Below, in pieces: positions 16,695-25,869 of a stretch of 64,000 nt of DNA. Origin of the DNA: Prolixibacteraceae bacterium (GTDB lineage Bacteria; Bacteroidota; Bacteroidia; Bacteroidales; Prolixibacteraceae); the NCBI GenBank assembly GCA_023229575.1, contig JALNYZ010000001.1, positions 186,001-250,000 on the forward strand, written 5' to 3'. Both the position numbers and the translations under genes were made by a program. How positions within the stretch are numbered: position 1 is the stretch's first letter; every line of letters begins with the position of its first letter. The notes beneath the pieces are model-generated. The model searched no databases. It had not been told where the DNA came from and saw only the letters and a program-made list of their open reading frames with translations.

Positions 16695-18716
16695 TTATAA
16701 TACACTGATTCTTAGAACACTTACTGAGTTTGCAGGGAATGTATAAATAAAAGCATTCCCGGCAGTAAATGTGCCCGCTGACGGTATAACTTTGGTTGGG
16801 TTCGAAATCGAATTTTCAGCATCAAGTGTACCTGTCAAAACAGTGAATTGGCCGACCGGATTAACTTTACCAACACCCTTTAAAGAAATAGTTACTGTTT
16901 CGGATGCGACTTTGTTGTTGGCTACTTTCAGGAGAACATCATTTTTGCCTGATTCGGTATCAACCGATGCAGACCAGAAACAATTCGCTGTATTTTGGGT
17001 GAAAGGCAAAACATGTGTCCCCTGATTATCAGAGAACAACATTTTTTGCATATAATATGAAGGTGTAACAAAGCTGGATACAGCATCATTCCAGACAATG
17101 CAGGGACCATAATCACTGTGGCCTACAACGCCGGCATAATTGCCATATCCTGTCCACCACATTCTCTCTGAATTTTTTTCACATCCCAGCATGAAAACAG
17201 CATCTCCAAGTGCATCTCCAAAGTTACCAATTACATTTCCTCCGTTTCCTTTGATTGAAGTCGCATATTCAGCGACACATATTTTTTTACAGGCCGGATC
17301 GATACTATCGTATTTGTTGTACAAAAGTGACAGATCTTTTTTATAAAAATGTTCATCAACAAAATCAACCGGATTTCCAAGTGTATGGGAATATTGAGGT
17401 GCATGCGAATATTCATTGAAACCACGACCACCATTGTACATCACCTGAAGATTAGGATATGCAGCTTTTAAAGCTTTATGTATCTTAGCATAGCGTGAAC
17501 TATAATCACTGACTGTTTCCTTCACCCCATTTTCATTTCCTATTTCAATGTATTTGAGATTATAAGGCGCCGGATGGCCGTTTGCAGCCCGTTTAGCTCC
17601 CCACGCAGTTGCTGCTGACCCATTGCAGTACTCCAGTAAATCCAGAATATCGTCTATGATTGGCTGCATTTTATCAAGCGGACAAACAGCCCACCATTCA
17701 AGCGAATTTGGCCTTTCACTTATTCCGGACGAGGTGGTATAAACCGGCTCAGCTCCCAAATCTTCACACAATTGTAAATACTCATCCAAACCAAAATAGA
17801 GGTCGTTTTTATAAAACCAGCGATTTCTCGTGGAGCCGGGTCTTTGCTCAAGAGGACCGATTGAATTCTTCCAATTCCAACAAGTATCCATATTACCAGA
17901 CTCTGCGGTGCAACCACCCGGAAACTGTACATATTTGAATTTTAAAGCATCCAGTTTTTCCGCCAGATCGGGCCGCAGACCATTTGAACGGTTCTTCCAG
18001 GTTGGCGGCATAACTGTGACTACATCAAAATATACATCTCCTGCCGTTGAAGCGTATATTACAAAACGGTTGGTTCCGGCAACACTTGATATACCACTGG
18101 TAGTAAGATCACAAGTAAAATGCTGCCAGTTCGCAGTCGGTTTAAAATTTGACGATTGCGCGTAAACAGTACCATCGTTACTTTCCAGTTTTGCTTTTAT
18201 AGTACCCCTGTAATTTGAACCTTTCTTAGCCCAAAAAGAAACTTTATATTTTGTATTGTTTTCCAGTTTAATCCCCCAGTAACCTCCATTTGCCAGCCCT
18301 ACACTTCCTGAAGCCACAGAAATAACCTCAAGTTTAATACAATGGTTTTGATGGCTGTTCAGCATACTTGTTTCACTGGAAATTTGGCCATGTAAATTAC
18401 CATTAGATGATCCTGATTTTACCAAAAACCAATTAGCAGTGGGGATACTGTTAAATTTGATGTCTATCTCTTCAAACGAAGGATTATTAATCAACTGGGC
18501 GTATAAGCCTCCCTCAAATTGGTGGTTGAATTCCTCAATCTGCTGGCCCCTGCAAATTGGGGCAACTATAGCCCCCGGCCTCGAAAAGTCAATAGTACAG
18601 ATTGAACTGGTCGCTTGCGCCTGGGCAATAATGACTCCAAAGCTCCAAATAATTAATACCTTTAAACCTACCCCAAGAAGGTTAAATAATTTGATCAAAT
18701 TATTAACTTTTTTCAT
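16695..18716 (-). CDS. secreted GH51 alpha-L-arabinofuranosidase-like enzyme with inserted carbohydrate-binding domain
   Basis: 673 aa. A hydrophobic signal segment covers about 10-34 (ending AQAQA). The GH51 opening phrase (QQIEEFNHQFEGGLYAQLINNPSFEE, residues about 59-84) is seen in pieces, followed by a CBM4/9-type beta-sandwich (about 95-235). The TIM barrel then shows YVQFPGG, acid/base Glu395 in IGNEN and nucleophile Glu483 in CVAEYATS, the clan GH-A pair. A C-terminal beta-sandwich closes the protein. The enzyme is expected to release alpha-linked arabinofuranose from arabinoxylan, arabinan or a similar chain. It lies near the end of PUL 2, 50 bp after the ceramidase-like gene. Confidence 0.88.
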   Translation of the reverse strand: MKKVNNLIKLFNLLGVGLKVLIIWSFGVIIAQAQATSSICTIDFSRPGAIVAPICRGQQIEEFNHQFEGGLYAQLINNPSFEEIDIKFNSIPTANWFLVKSGSSNGNLHGQISSETSMLNSHQNHCIKLEVISVASGSVGLANGGYWGIKLENNTKYKVSFWAKKGSNYRGTIKAKLESNDGTVYAQSSNFKPTANWQHFTCDLTTSGISSVAGTNRFVIYASTAGDVYFDVVTVMPPTWKNRSNGLRPDLAEKLDALKFKYVQFPGGCTAESGNMDTCWNWKNSIGPLEQRPGSTRNRWFYKNDLYFGLDEYLQLCEDLGAEPVYTTSSGISERPNSLEWWAVCPLDKMQPIIDDILDLLEYCNGSAATAWGAKRAANGHPAPYNLKYIEIGNENGVKETVSDYSSRYAKIHKALKAAYPNLQVMYNGGRGFNEYSHAPQYSHTLGNPVDFVDEHFYKKDLSLLYNKYDSIDPACKKICVAEYATSIKGNGGNVIGNFGDALGDAVFMLGCEKNSERMWWTGYGNYAGVVGHSDYGPCIVWNDAVSSFVTPSYYMQKMLFSDNQGTHVLPFTQNTANCFWSASVDTESGKNDVLLKVANNKVASETVTISLKGVGKVNPVGQFTVLTGTLDAENSISNPTKVIPSAGTFTAGNAFIYTFPANSVSVLRISVL

Positions 18717-18766
18717 ATCTTGAATTTAAGAAGACATTTTCCTTTGCAATTGATTGATATGTATGA

Positions 18767-20245
18767 CTACTTTATTTCGGGCCAAAGGCTATTGATCAGT
18801 TCTACAGTACGGTCAACTAAAATCTGACCACCTTCGGGACCTACCTGGTTACTTTGTATGGTAGCGCTGTAACCGCCCCCCTTAACCGCCTTTTCTGTTG
18901 GCAGGTATGATCCCGGCCCTGCCAACTGGATAACAAATGTCTGTAATGCCTTGCTACGGGCCTGGATCCGGATTCCGTAGTCGGTAAAAAGCTCAAATTG
19001 ATTGGTACAAATTGCTACGTCCCCAATGCGAAGCACATGTACCTCCGTCTCCATTTTTGGGTCCGGACCTATTTTTTGCTTTTCGAAACGGTCCACAGCA
19101 ACATTGTTCCATCTAATTCGGGCTAAAAGTTCGTTAGCCAGTGTTGAGTCTGCTGCAAGTTGTGCTGAAGCTTTATCAATTTCCGCTTTTGAGAAAATAT
19201 ATTCTTCTTCGGAAACCAATCGCCTCGGTAAAGCCAGGGTTTCCACCTTATGGATTAATTGTGCATTCGCATAACGATCATCCTTAACGGTTTCGTAAGC
19301 TTCTTCAACAGCCAGGTCAATTCGCCTGGCGATTTCATCCAAACGGCTCAAATTACGTAGTTTGATCATTCGTGCTTCAGCAGCCTTACGATACAAGGGC
19401 CTTGGTGACTGGTCTCCTGCCGCACCTATCCATCCAAGTACAACCAGGTCGGGTCCAAAGCGTTCCTTTAGCTTCTCACGAACGGGATGCCAGTAGTCAG
19501 CATTTACTGCTGATCGTACCTCTGCTTCCTGCGCCGGGCAGGGAACATTAATATTTATGGCCATTAATTTGCCACTCTTGTCCCAAAAGAAAAGCGAATT
19601 AACATCATGGTCTTCAGTCCCTTCCAGGTTTAAAAATTCAGGCAAATTGGTATTTCCATACATTTTTGCTGATCCGTCAAAGTAAACAGCTCTTCGGTTG
19701 TAGGCAATGGCTGCATGACTTAGTCCCCATGAAACACTCCCCGGGCGCCGATTCTTCCATGCCTTAACAATCGCTTCGGCGACTTTCGGAACAAAGAAGA
19801 TTTTATACTCATTATCATAAACTGGTGCGGTATGTGTGTGAGTTGCATTCAAGAAGATTTTCAACACATCCATTTCTGGTATTTGTTTGTGCACCTCATC
19901 GCGAACTGTTTTAAGAAAATCGTTTGGGATACCAATAATGTCGCACGAAACCATTATCGCTGCATCAAGTGAATGGCTACCCTCTCTTGCTTCAATGGCC
20001 ACTACATTGGCCGTCAACGGCGTCTCTGCTGTCTGTGCTATTCTTACGCGAAATTGCCCACTCAGGGACACAGGCAGCTTCGGAGTAATATCGGTTGTTG
20101 CAGTACCTATATTCAGTTCCTGGGTTTGCGAATTCGCCGCAATACATAGTGTCGCAAAAAAAAGCGACAAAATTATTGCCTTTAATTGAGGTATGGGGCC
20201 ATTTAAAGATACTGTATTCCGGTTTTTAATTCTTTCTGTTTTCAT
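18767..20245 (-). CDS. secreted neutral/alkaline ceramidase N-terminal domain protein (second PUL 2 copy)
   Basis: 492 aa with a signal peptide ending near ATLCIAANSQ, then LNIGTATTDITPKLPVSLSG, ATHTHTAP, CPAQEAE and GWIGAAGDQSPRPLYRK. It is a close paralog of the proteins at 7635 and 24159. Compared with both, it lacks about 15 residues right after the HTHTAP zinc motif: the others have an IPxxGVxQ stretch there, while this one goes straight from DNEYKIF to FVPKVAEAIV. That loop would border the active site, so specificity may differ. It lies between the nucleoside hydrolase (29 bp upstream) and the GH51 gene. Confidence 0.8.
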   Translation of the reverse strand: MKTERIKNRNTVSLNGPIPQLKAIILSLFFATLCIAANSQTQELNIGTATTDITPKLPVSLSGQFRVRIAQTAETPLTANVVAIEAREGSHSLDAAIMVSCDIIGIPNDFLKTVRDEVHKQIPEMDVLKIFLNATHTHTAPVYDNEYKIFFVPKVAEAIVKAWKNRRPGSVSWGLSHAAIAYNRRAVYFDGSAKMYGNTNLPEFLNLEGTEDHDVNSLFFWDKSGKLMAININVPCPAQEAEVRSAVNADYWHPVREKLKERFGPDLVVLGWIGAAGDQSPRPLYRKAAEARMIKLRNLSRLDEIARRIDLAVEEAYETVKDDRYANAQLIHKVETLALPRRLVSEEEYIFSKAEIDKASAQLAADSTLANELLARIRWNNVAVDRFEKQKIGPDPKMETEVHVLRIGDVAICTNQFELFTDYGIRIQARSKALQTFVIQLAGPGSYLPTEKAVKGGGYSATIQSNQVGPEGGQILVDRTVELINSLWPEIK

Positions 20246-20273
20246 TGAAATATTATTTTAAATCATAACTTGA

Positions 20274-21227
20274 TTATTTCCTCATAAGGTTCTGTTTCAT
20301 CAATCTATCCATATATTTATTTAAAAATTCATTGGTATTAATTGTCACTCCAATTTCACAATTTGGTTCTTTGCTTTCGTCAATAACTGTATATCCATCA
20401 TCAGTCACTTTAACAAAGGCTTTTCTGGTTTTAAACAATTCAGGCCAAATAACCATTGCAACTGCCACTGCATCATATAGTACAGGTTCTGGTTTTGCAT
20501 TTGCCCCAATATGCCATAGGGAATAAAGGCCTACAACGGCATCCGTAAGTGGGGATTTTCGTTGGCTCAAAAGTTCAATTAGCTCAAGTTTAAGACTAAC
20601 ATAACAAGTTATATCAAGTCCTGCATAGGTAATTTTTGCCCCGGAGGAGGCAAATTTTTTGGCAGCGCTGATATCTTGTGCTACATTATACTCATTAGCT
20701 GGAATGGGACTGCTATTGCGTCCCATGTAAAACGAACCAAACATTGAATAAACATGTTTTGCCAGTTTCAGGGCGCCAGGCTCTTTATCAAGAATATCAG
20801 ACATATTTGGAACAGGGCCTACTGTTATAAGAATAACCTCATTGGGGTATTTTTTTAACTGTTCTATAATAAAGTCAGCCGCTCCTTGTTTAACAGGTTT
20901 TATTTTGTCGAACCCCTCACCCCAATAGAACTGATTATAATAAGTATCTTCAGTTTTACGACCAATTACGACAGGTATGTTTTCCAAACCTGTTTCATAC
21001 AACATCCGGCATGCAATCTGAGCCCTTTTAGGAGTATTACCAAAGTCCATAACAACACCCAGTATTTCGAGCTCCGGACTTGCGATAAGTAGAGACAGCG
21101 CATAAGCATCGTCAATGTCACCTCCTAAATCACAGTCAAATATTACCTTTTGCTTTTGAGCAAATGCATTGAATGATAATCCGGAAATAATAACTAACAG
21201 GAATAAGTTCAGTACTATTTTTTTCAT
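20274..21227 (-). CDS. exported nucleoside hydrolase-like protein (IUNH superfamily)
   Basis: 317 aa with a signal peptide (MKKIVLNLFLLVIISGLSFNAFAQ), so it acts outside the cytoplasm, unlike classical salvage enzymes. VIFDCDLGGDIDDAYAL (residues 28-44) is the calcium-binding DxDxGxDxDD signature at the N-terminus of inosine-uridine hydrolases. EVILITVGPVPNMSDIL and GAKITYAGLDITCYV are family core segments. Members cleave the N-glycosidic bond of ribonucleosides; secreted PUL versions may act on other furanosides or glycosyl amides. It is 16 bp after the beta-helix gene and 28 bp before the second ceramidase-like gene. Confidence 0.8.
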   Translation of the reverse strand: MKKIVLNLFLLVIISGLSFNAFAQKQKVIFDCDLGGDIDDAYALSLLIASPELEILGVVMDFGNTPKRAQIACRMLYETGLENIPVVIGRKTEDTYYNQFYWGEGFDKIKPVKQGAADFIIEQLKKYPNEVILITVGPVPNMSDILDKEPGALKLAKHVYSMFGSFYMGRNSSPIPANEYNVAQDISAAKKFASSGAKITYAGLDITCYVSLKLELIELLSQRKSPLTDAVVGLYSLWHIGANAKPEPVLYDAVAVAMVIWPELFKTRKAFVKVTDDGYTVIDESKEPNCEIGVTINTNEFLNKYMDRLMKQNLMRK

Positions 21228-21243
21228 GATGATTTATTTATAG

Positions 21244-22227
21244 TTAATAAGTCCCTGTAACATTAAAGACTCTTGCACCTGCCTGCCATTTTCCATTTTG
21301 ATTTGCCGTTGTTGGGGATGAACCTTCGACCCATACAGCGGTTGTTGATAATCCTGTTTGCCAGGCTGTCCCAAGATTTGTTCCATAATCCAATCGGACT
21401 GTTGGAACTAAGTCAGTAGTATTTATGAATCCTGGATTCACTATGACCGAATGAGCATCATAACCCAAGGCTCTCCACTGTGCCCAGGTTTTAGTTGCCC
21501 CATCAAATCTAAAAACTGGATCTCCTGATTCACAATAATAAACATTATAATCGCATTCAAAACCAGATGAACTTCCACCATCAACAGATACATTCAATGT
21601 CTGGTATTTAGTATAGAATATATTGTTTTTAACTTTGCACCCAGTAGAAGGCAAAGTAGGTGCAAGATCATTTGTATAAATTTCGATAAGGGGTCTGGAT
21701 GAACTTCTTTCCTGGTAAAAAGTATTATTGTACCAGTTAACATTTTTCATGCCTTTTACCACACCGCCAACATTTGGGCTGATAATGATATTGTAAGCAA
21801 CTCCTCCTGAAGTATTGGCCATCCCTGTAACAGACTTGCGTATTATACCCATTGGAACTTTATAAAGGTAATTATACAGGACACTAACATTAATATTACA
21901 ACCCGTGAATAACCCGTGAGTGATACACGTCAAATCAGTCCCAGTCCACATTACTTTATTGCCGGTTATTAAAGCTCCATCCAGATGATTATTATTGTTA
22001 TTTATTCCTTCCTCTCCAGCCTGCAGCATATATCCCTCTTTATTTGCTGATGTAATGGAGTTATTCCGATAAATAAGCGTAGCAGGCACGTCTCTTGGAA
22101 TAATAACCCCATCCCACCATCCCGTCACTTTATTATTTACAACAGTTCCCTCTATTGTCAGTGGTGTCTGCGCAAATAAAGGGTATGAACCAATTGCAAG
22201 AAACCATAATGTCAATATCGTTTTCAT
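21244..22227 (-). CDS. secreted right-handed beta-helix protein
   Basis: 327 aa with a signal peptide (MKTILTLWFLAIGSYPLFAQ). The body has spaced solenoid-type repeats rich in N, G and V: LIYRNNSIT, LDGALITGNKVMWTG, ISVLYNYLYKV-like turns, NVNWYNNTFYQE, CKVKNNIFYTK and CDYNVYY. This is the pattern of single-stranded right-handed beta-helix (pectate-lyase-like) proteins. It is short for a full polysaccharide lyase and I see no clear catalytic triad or calcium site. It is joined to the DUF4838 gene by a 1-bp gap, so the two are probably translated together and act on the same substrate. Confidence 0.6.
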   Translation of the reverse strand: MKTILTLWFLAIGSYPLFAQTPLTIEGTVVNNKVTGWWDGVIIPRDVPATLIYRNNSITSANKEGYMLQAGEEGINNNNNHLDGALITGNKVMWTGTDLTCITHGLFTGCNINVSVLYNYLYKVPMGIIRKSVTGMANTSGGVAYNIIISPNVGGVVKGMKNVNWYNNTFYQERSSSRPLIEIYTNDLAPTLPSTGCKVKNNIFYTKYQTLNVSVDGGSSSGFECDYNVYYCESGDPVFRFDGATKTWAQWRALGYDAHSVIVNPGFINTTDLVPTVRLDYGTNLGTAWQTGLSTTAVWVEGSSPTTANQNGKWQAGARVFNVTGTY

Positions 22228-22228
22228 A

Positions 22229-24109
22229 TTATTTTAAATTTAAATAATGGTCCATCAGGCTGTTGAAGAAAACATCACTATGTTTATCCATATCTGCTCT
22301 TGTGCTGCATTGAAAAACCCATTCGGTTGGGTATGATTCAATAAAATCCAATATGCTATTAGCCATAGCCTTTGATTCAGCAATTTTGCCTGTAGTTTCA
22401 AGCCATTGCATTTCCCTGATACGGCGGGTTATCTCATAACCGGCCCAAACCCCCTCCAGCCTTTTTTCATAGATAGGTTTACCTGCTACCAACGCTTTGG
22501 CCTGATCCATATAAGTTTTCATCTGGGCAAGTTCAGCTTTACCTATAAGATCCCAGAACTGATAGCCCCCGGAGCCCCAATACTTACCCTTATAAGCTAT
22601 ATTTTCTAAATACTCATGGTAAGCTTTCATCGGTTTTTCGGCTGGACCGTAATAGTTTTTATAATATAGGTCAAGCTCCTTATCCACATCTAAATAAGGA
22701 TTCCACAATAGCTTGGTGAACATATACATATTGATCCCCTGGGGGCCCCAGTGGATAGGGTTGGCCTGCGTAGAAGAACCCTTTAATCCAAGTTTGAGGT
22801 ATTCCTTTAATCTGTCTTTCAGAACATGCACAACAGGCATTGGGCCCCACCAGGCATATCCTGTGTAGTATTCGTAAGTTGTAAGCTCAGCGCCAAGTTT
22901 AGAGAACCCTTCAATTACCTTTAGAAATGCTGCATTCTGTTTGCTTGCCGTATCTCGCAAATCTCTTGAGTAATCGCTATATCCACCATCATATGCTGTC
23001 GCACGAATAACAATTGATGGTTCCAATTCAGATACCAAAGTTGGTACTTCTGTGTGTGTCGAATAGGCTAATAAACTTAGTTTAATATCCGGTCTTTGCG
23101 CTTTTACCTTATTCGCTATGATATTGCTAAAAGCATAAACCCTGTTACTCATAGACACTTTCCCATTATGCCCGGCAATCAGGTTTGGATCGTCCATTGC
23201 TTTACAGTCAGCGCATTCGCACCATAAATGCCCATCGTTGGGTTCTATCGATACTATTGACATTGAGGGGGAACTATTTGCTGCTGCTATAACCCTAATT
23301 GCAAATTCTGTTTTCAAATCTTTATTGCTTAAACAAAGCTGGGCACTTTCATTATTTGAGCGCTGCCCGTTTATTAAAGCGAAATATTCCGGGTGGGTTG
23401 GATAGTACATGCTATTAGGGATAAGACGTTGGTAACTATGGCTACCAAGGGGAGCTACACCTCCACCAAATTTTGCTTCAAAATTCCCCCCATTCAGACG
23501 ATTTCTAACACACCAGGGTACTCCGGTTACCCGCTGGTCTGGTGTTTCGTAAGGCCTGTACCCGGACAGACCGGCCCTATAATTAAAATACGGTTTTTTC
23601 TGTGTTTTACCTGACTTAACACTAACTTTATTTATTGATGGAACATACTCTCCCCAACTTTCCGGACGATACCAGCGAACTCCGAGGCTATCCAGAAAAT
23701 CATAAACACCGTATAAAGTTCCGCGTTCCGGATTAGTATCTTCATTGGATGGTTTTCTGCCTCCAACTATCAAAAGCAAATTTGGTTTAACGTCCATTAT
23801 ATACTCTTCAACTCCAAGCTTCTCCGGATGATAACTCACCGATAACTTATTTTGCCCGATAGAAATGATAACCCCAGTTGGAATGATTTGATCATCTATT
23901 ACCGTAAAGACCCTGCCTGTCAACTTGCCAAGATAAGTTTGCATTTCTGCTGCTGCGTATTTTTCGGCTTCTGTTGCAGTTGCACTGATCACTATTTTCG
24001 GGACAGGTTTTTTAGGATCTACCAAAGTCATTTTACCATCTGCATGAGCCGCATGTAGCGAAACAGTAAATAATAATATACTTAACATTAGTTTTAACAA
24101 AGTTTTCAT
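22229..24109 (-). CDS. secreted DUF4838 protein with GH67-like N-domain
   Basis: 626 aa with a signal peptide (MKTLLKLMLSILLFTVSLHAAHA). Residues about 30-150 resemble the alpha-glucuronidase/GH20b-type N-domain (EKYAAAEMQTYLGKLTGR, GTLYGVYDFLDSLGVRWYRP). The DUF4838 core follows with its metal-site-like CECADCKAMDDPNL, then FSNIIANKVKAQRPDIKLSLLAY and YEYYTGYAWWG. The C-terminal part is helical. DUF4838 proteins are frequent in Bacteroidetes PULs and are thought to be barrel-type glycosidases; no activity can be read directly. The start follows the third ceramidase-like gene by 49 bp. Confidence 0.72.
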   Translation of the reverse strand: MKTLLKLMLSILLFTVSLHAAHADGKMTLVDPKKPVPKIVISATATEAEKYAAAEMQTYLGKLTGRVFTVIDDQIIPTGVIISIGQNKLSVSYHPEKLGVEEYIMDVKPNLLLIVGGRKPSNEDTNPERGTLYGVYDFLDSLGVRWYRPESWGEYVPSINKVSVKSGKTQKKPYFNYRAGLSGYRPYETPDQRVTGVPWCVRNRLNGGNFEAKFGGGVAPLGSHSYQRLIPNSMYYPTHPEYFALINGQRSNNESAQLCLSNKDLKTEFAIRVIAAANSSPSMSIVSIEPNDGHLWCECADCKAMDDPNLIAGHNGKVSMSNRVYAFSNIIANKVKAQRPDIKLSLLAYSTHTEVPTLVSELEPSIVIRATAYDGGYSDYSRDLRDTASKQNAAFLKVIEGFSKLGAELTTYEYYTGYAWWGPMPVVHVLKDRLKEYLKLGLKGSSTQANPIHWGPQGINMYMFTKLLWNPYLDVDKELDLYYKNYYGPAEKPMKAYHEYLENIAYKGKYWGSGGYQFWDLIGKAELAQMKTYMDQAKALVAGKPIYEKRLEGVWAGYEITRRIREMQWLETTGKIAESKAMANSILDFIESYPTEWVFQCSTRADMDKHSDVFFNSLMDHYLNLK

Positions 24110-24158
24110 TTTAGTCTTCCTTTTGTACTATTTTATATTTTCAGTTAGTTTATAATTA

Positions 24159-25682
24159 TTACTTCGCGACAGGAAACATATCGTTGATCAGTTCTACAGT
24201 GCGGTCCACCAACATCTGACCACCTTCCGGGCCGACTATATTGCTTTCCATGATGGCGCTATAACTGCCGCCCTTAACAGCCTTTTCCGTAGGCAGGTAA
24301 TAGTCGGCGGGCCCTGCAATCTCGATTACAAATGTCTGTAAGGCTTTGCTGCGCGCCTGAATTTGAATCCCGTAGTCAGTAAAAAGTTCGATTCCATAGG
24401 TACACAAAGCCACATCTCCGATGCGTAGCACGTGAATCTCCATTTCGTATTTCGGCTGCGGGTCAGTTTTCTGTTTTTCAAACCTCGTGACAACGTCTCC
24501 GTACCACTTCATCTTAGCAAGGACCTGATCGGCTGTCTTCGGATCTGCGGCAATCTGCGCCGTAGCTTTATCGCGCTCAGCCTTCGCTTCCGCACATTCT
24601 GCCTCAGTTACCAATTGCTTCGGTAACCGGAGAGTCTCTACCTTATGGATCAACACTGCATCAGTGTGGCGATCGTCCATCACAGCCTCGTATGCTTCAT
24701 CAACAGCACGAACGATGCGACGGGAAATTTCGTCCAAACGGCTCAAATTGCGGAGTTTACGCATCCGTTCGTCGGCCGCCTTACGGTACATCAGGTGCGG
24801 CGACTGGTCTCCCGCAGCTCCGATCCAACCAAACACACACAGATCAGCGCCAAAGCGTTGCCTTAGCGCGACACGTATCGGATGCCAGTAATCAGCATTC
24901 ACTACAGTGTCATTCTCAACTTCCTGTGCCGGGCAGGCCACTTCGATGTTCACTGCAATCAACTTTTGGGCCTGGTTCCAGAAGAAGAGTATATTGACAT
25001 CGTGATCTTCATAACCCTCAATATTTCGAAACTCGGGTGAATTTGTTCTTCCATACAACTTCGCAGTTCCATCAGCATAAACAGCCCTTCGGTTATAGGC
25101 AACCAGGGCATTGCTGAGCCCCCATGTAACGCTGCCAGGCTGACGGCGGTTCCATGCTTTTACGATCGCTTCGGCCACGCATTTAACAAAGAAGCCCCGG
25201 TAGGCATCCACCTGAGTAACACCTTCCCCGGGAATCTTATACCCCCAAAAATCATAGTCATTCACCAAGACAGGCGCCGTGTGTGTATGGATTGCGTTCA
25301 GGAAGATCTTCGTCACATCCAAAGTGGGCAGACGCTTATGAACCTCGTCGCGAACCATACTGAGTACTACATTCGGGATACCTACCAGATCGCAGGAGAC
25401 CATGATAGCCAGGTCGAGTGACCGGTCGCCGTGGCGTGTTTCCAGTGCCACAACGTTAGCCGTGAGAGGTGTTTCCGCTGTGTGGGCAATCCTCAGGTTG
25501 AACTGCCCATCGAGGGCCACAGGCAGCTTCGGCGAAATATCAGCTGTAGCTGTTCCGATATACAATTTGCCAGATTGTGAACTTGCTGAAATACATAATG
25601 CCGTAAAAATTAGCAACAAAACTATTGATTTTAATAGAGGTATGGGTTTTCTTAATCTGTATTTGATTATTTCTGTTATCAT
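24159..25682 (-). CDS. secreted neutral/alkaline ceramidase N-terminal domain protein (first PUL 2 copy)
   Basis: 507 aa with signal peptide (LLIFTALCISASSQ), then LYIGTATADISPKLPVALDG, AIHTHTAP (the others have ATHTHT), IPGEGVTQ, CPAQE and GWIGAAGDQSPHLMYRK. It is closest in layout to the PUL 1 copy, sharing the loop after the zinc motif that the copy at 18767 lacks. By eye it is more GC-rich than its neighbours. It is the first enzyme gene after susD 2, beyond two hairpins, the same place that its PUL 1 relative occupies. The activity may be ceramide cleavage or a related hydrolysis and is not established for these short versions. Confidence 0.8.
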   Translation of the reverse strand: MITEIIKYRLRKPIPLLKSIVLLLIFTALCISASSQSGKLYIGTATADISPKLPVALDGQFNLRIAHTAETPLTANVVALETRHGDRSLDLAIMVSCDLVGIPNVVLSMVRDEVHKRLPTLDVTKIFLNAIHTHTAPVLVNDYDFWGYKIPGEGVTQVDAYRGFFVKCVAEAIVKAWNRRQPGSVTWGLSNALVAYNRRAVYADGTAKLYGRTNSPEFRNIEGYEDHDVNILFFWNQAQKLIAVNIEVACPAQEVENDTVVNADYWHPIRVALRQRFGADLCVFGWIGAAGDQSPHLMYRKAADERMRKLRNLSRLDEISRRIVRAVDEAYEAVMDDRHTDAVLIHKVETLRLPKQLVTEAECAEAKAERDKATAQIAADPKTADQVLAKMKWYGDVVTRFEKQKTDPQPKYEMEIHVLRIGDVALCTYGIELFTDYGIQIQARSKALQTFVIEIAGPADYYLPTEKAVKGGSYSAIMESNIVGPEGGQMLVDRTVELINDMFPVAK

Positions 25683-25740
25683 AACGAGTTTTTATCAAAT
25701 AGTCATGTAGACAAATAGTGTATTAATCCTTATTCAGAAC

Positions 25741-25781
25741 AAAGTTAAACCCCTGCCAGCTACAGGCAGGAGTTCAACTTT
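25741..25781 (-). promoter_or_regulatory. imperfect hairpin downstream of susD 2
   Basis: Arms 25741-25757 and 25765-25781 pair over 17 positions with two mismatches (core CCTGCC/GGCAGG) around a 7-base loop. It stands 59 bp upstream of the ceramidase-like start and has no T-run after it on the minus strand. Together with the next hairpin it probably shapes the susCD message end. Confidence 0.6.
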
Positions 25782-25827
25782 GCATGAGTTCCTATTCTGC
25801 CGGTTACACCGGAGGTTATTCATTTAT

Positions 25828-25862
25828 ATTAATGAGCTTGAGAAAATCTCAAGCTCATTAAT
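25828..25862 (-). promoter_or_regulatory. perfect hairpin immediately after susD 2
   Basis: Two perfect 16-base arms (core AGCTTGAGA/TCTCAAGCT) with a 3-base loop begin 7 bases after the susD 2 stop codon. No uridine tract follows on the minus strand. It occupies the same place as the hairpins after susD 1 and susD 3. Confidence 0.75.
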
Positions 25863-25869
25863 TCAAATT

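Noticed and set aside
24645..24997. Overlapping plus-strand frames opposite the third ceramidase-like gene
   Set aside because: They arise from the higher GC content of that gene and encode low-complexity Arg/Ser-rich products.
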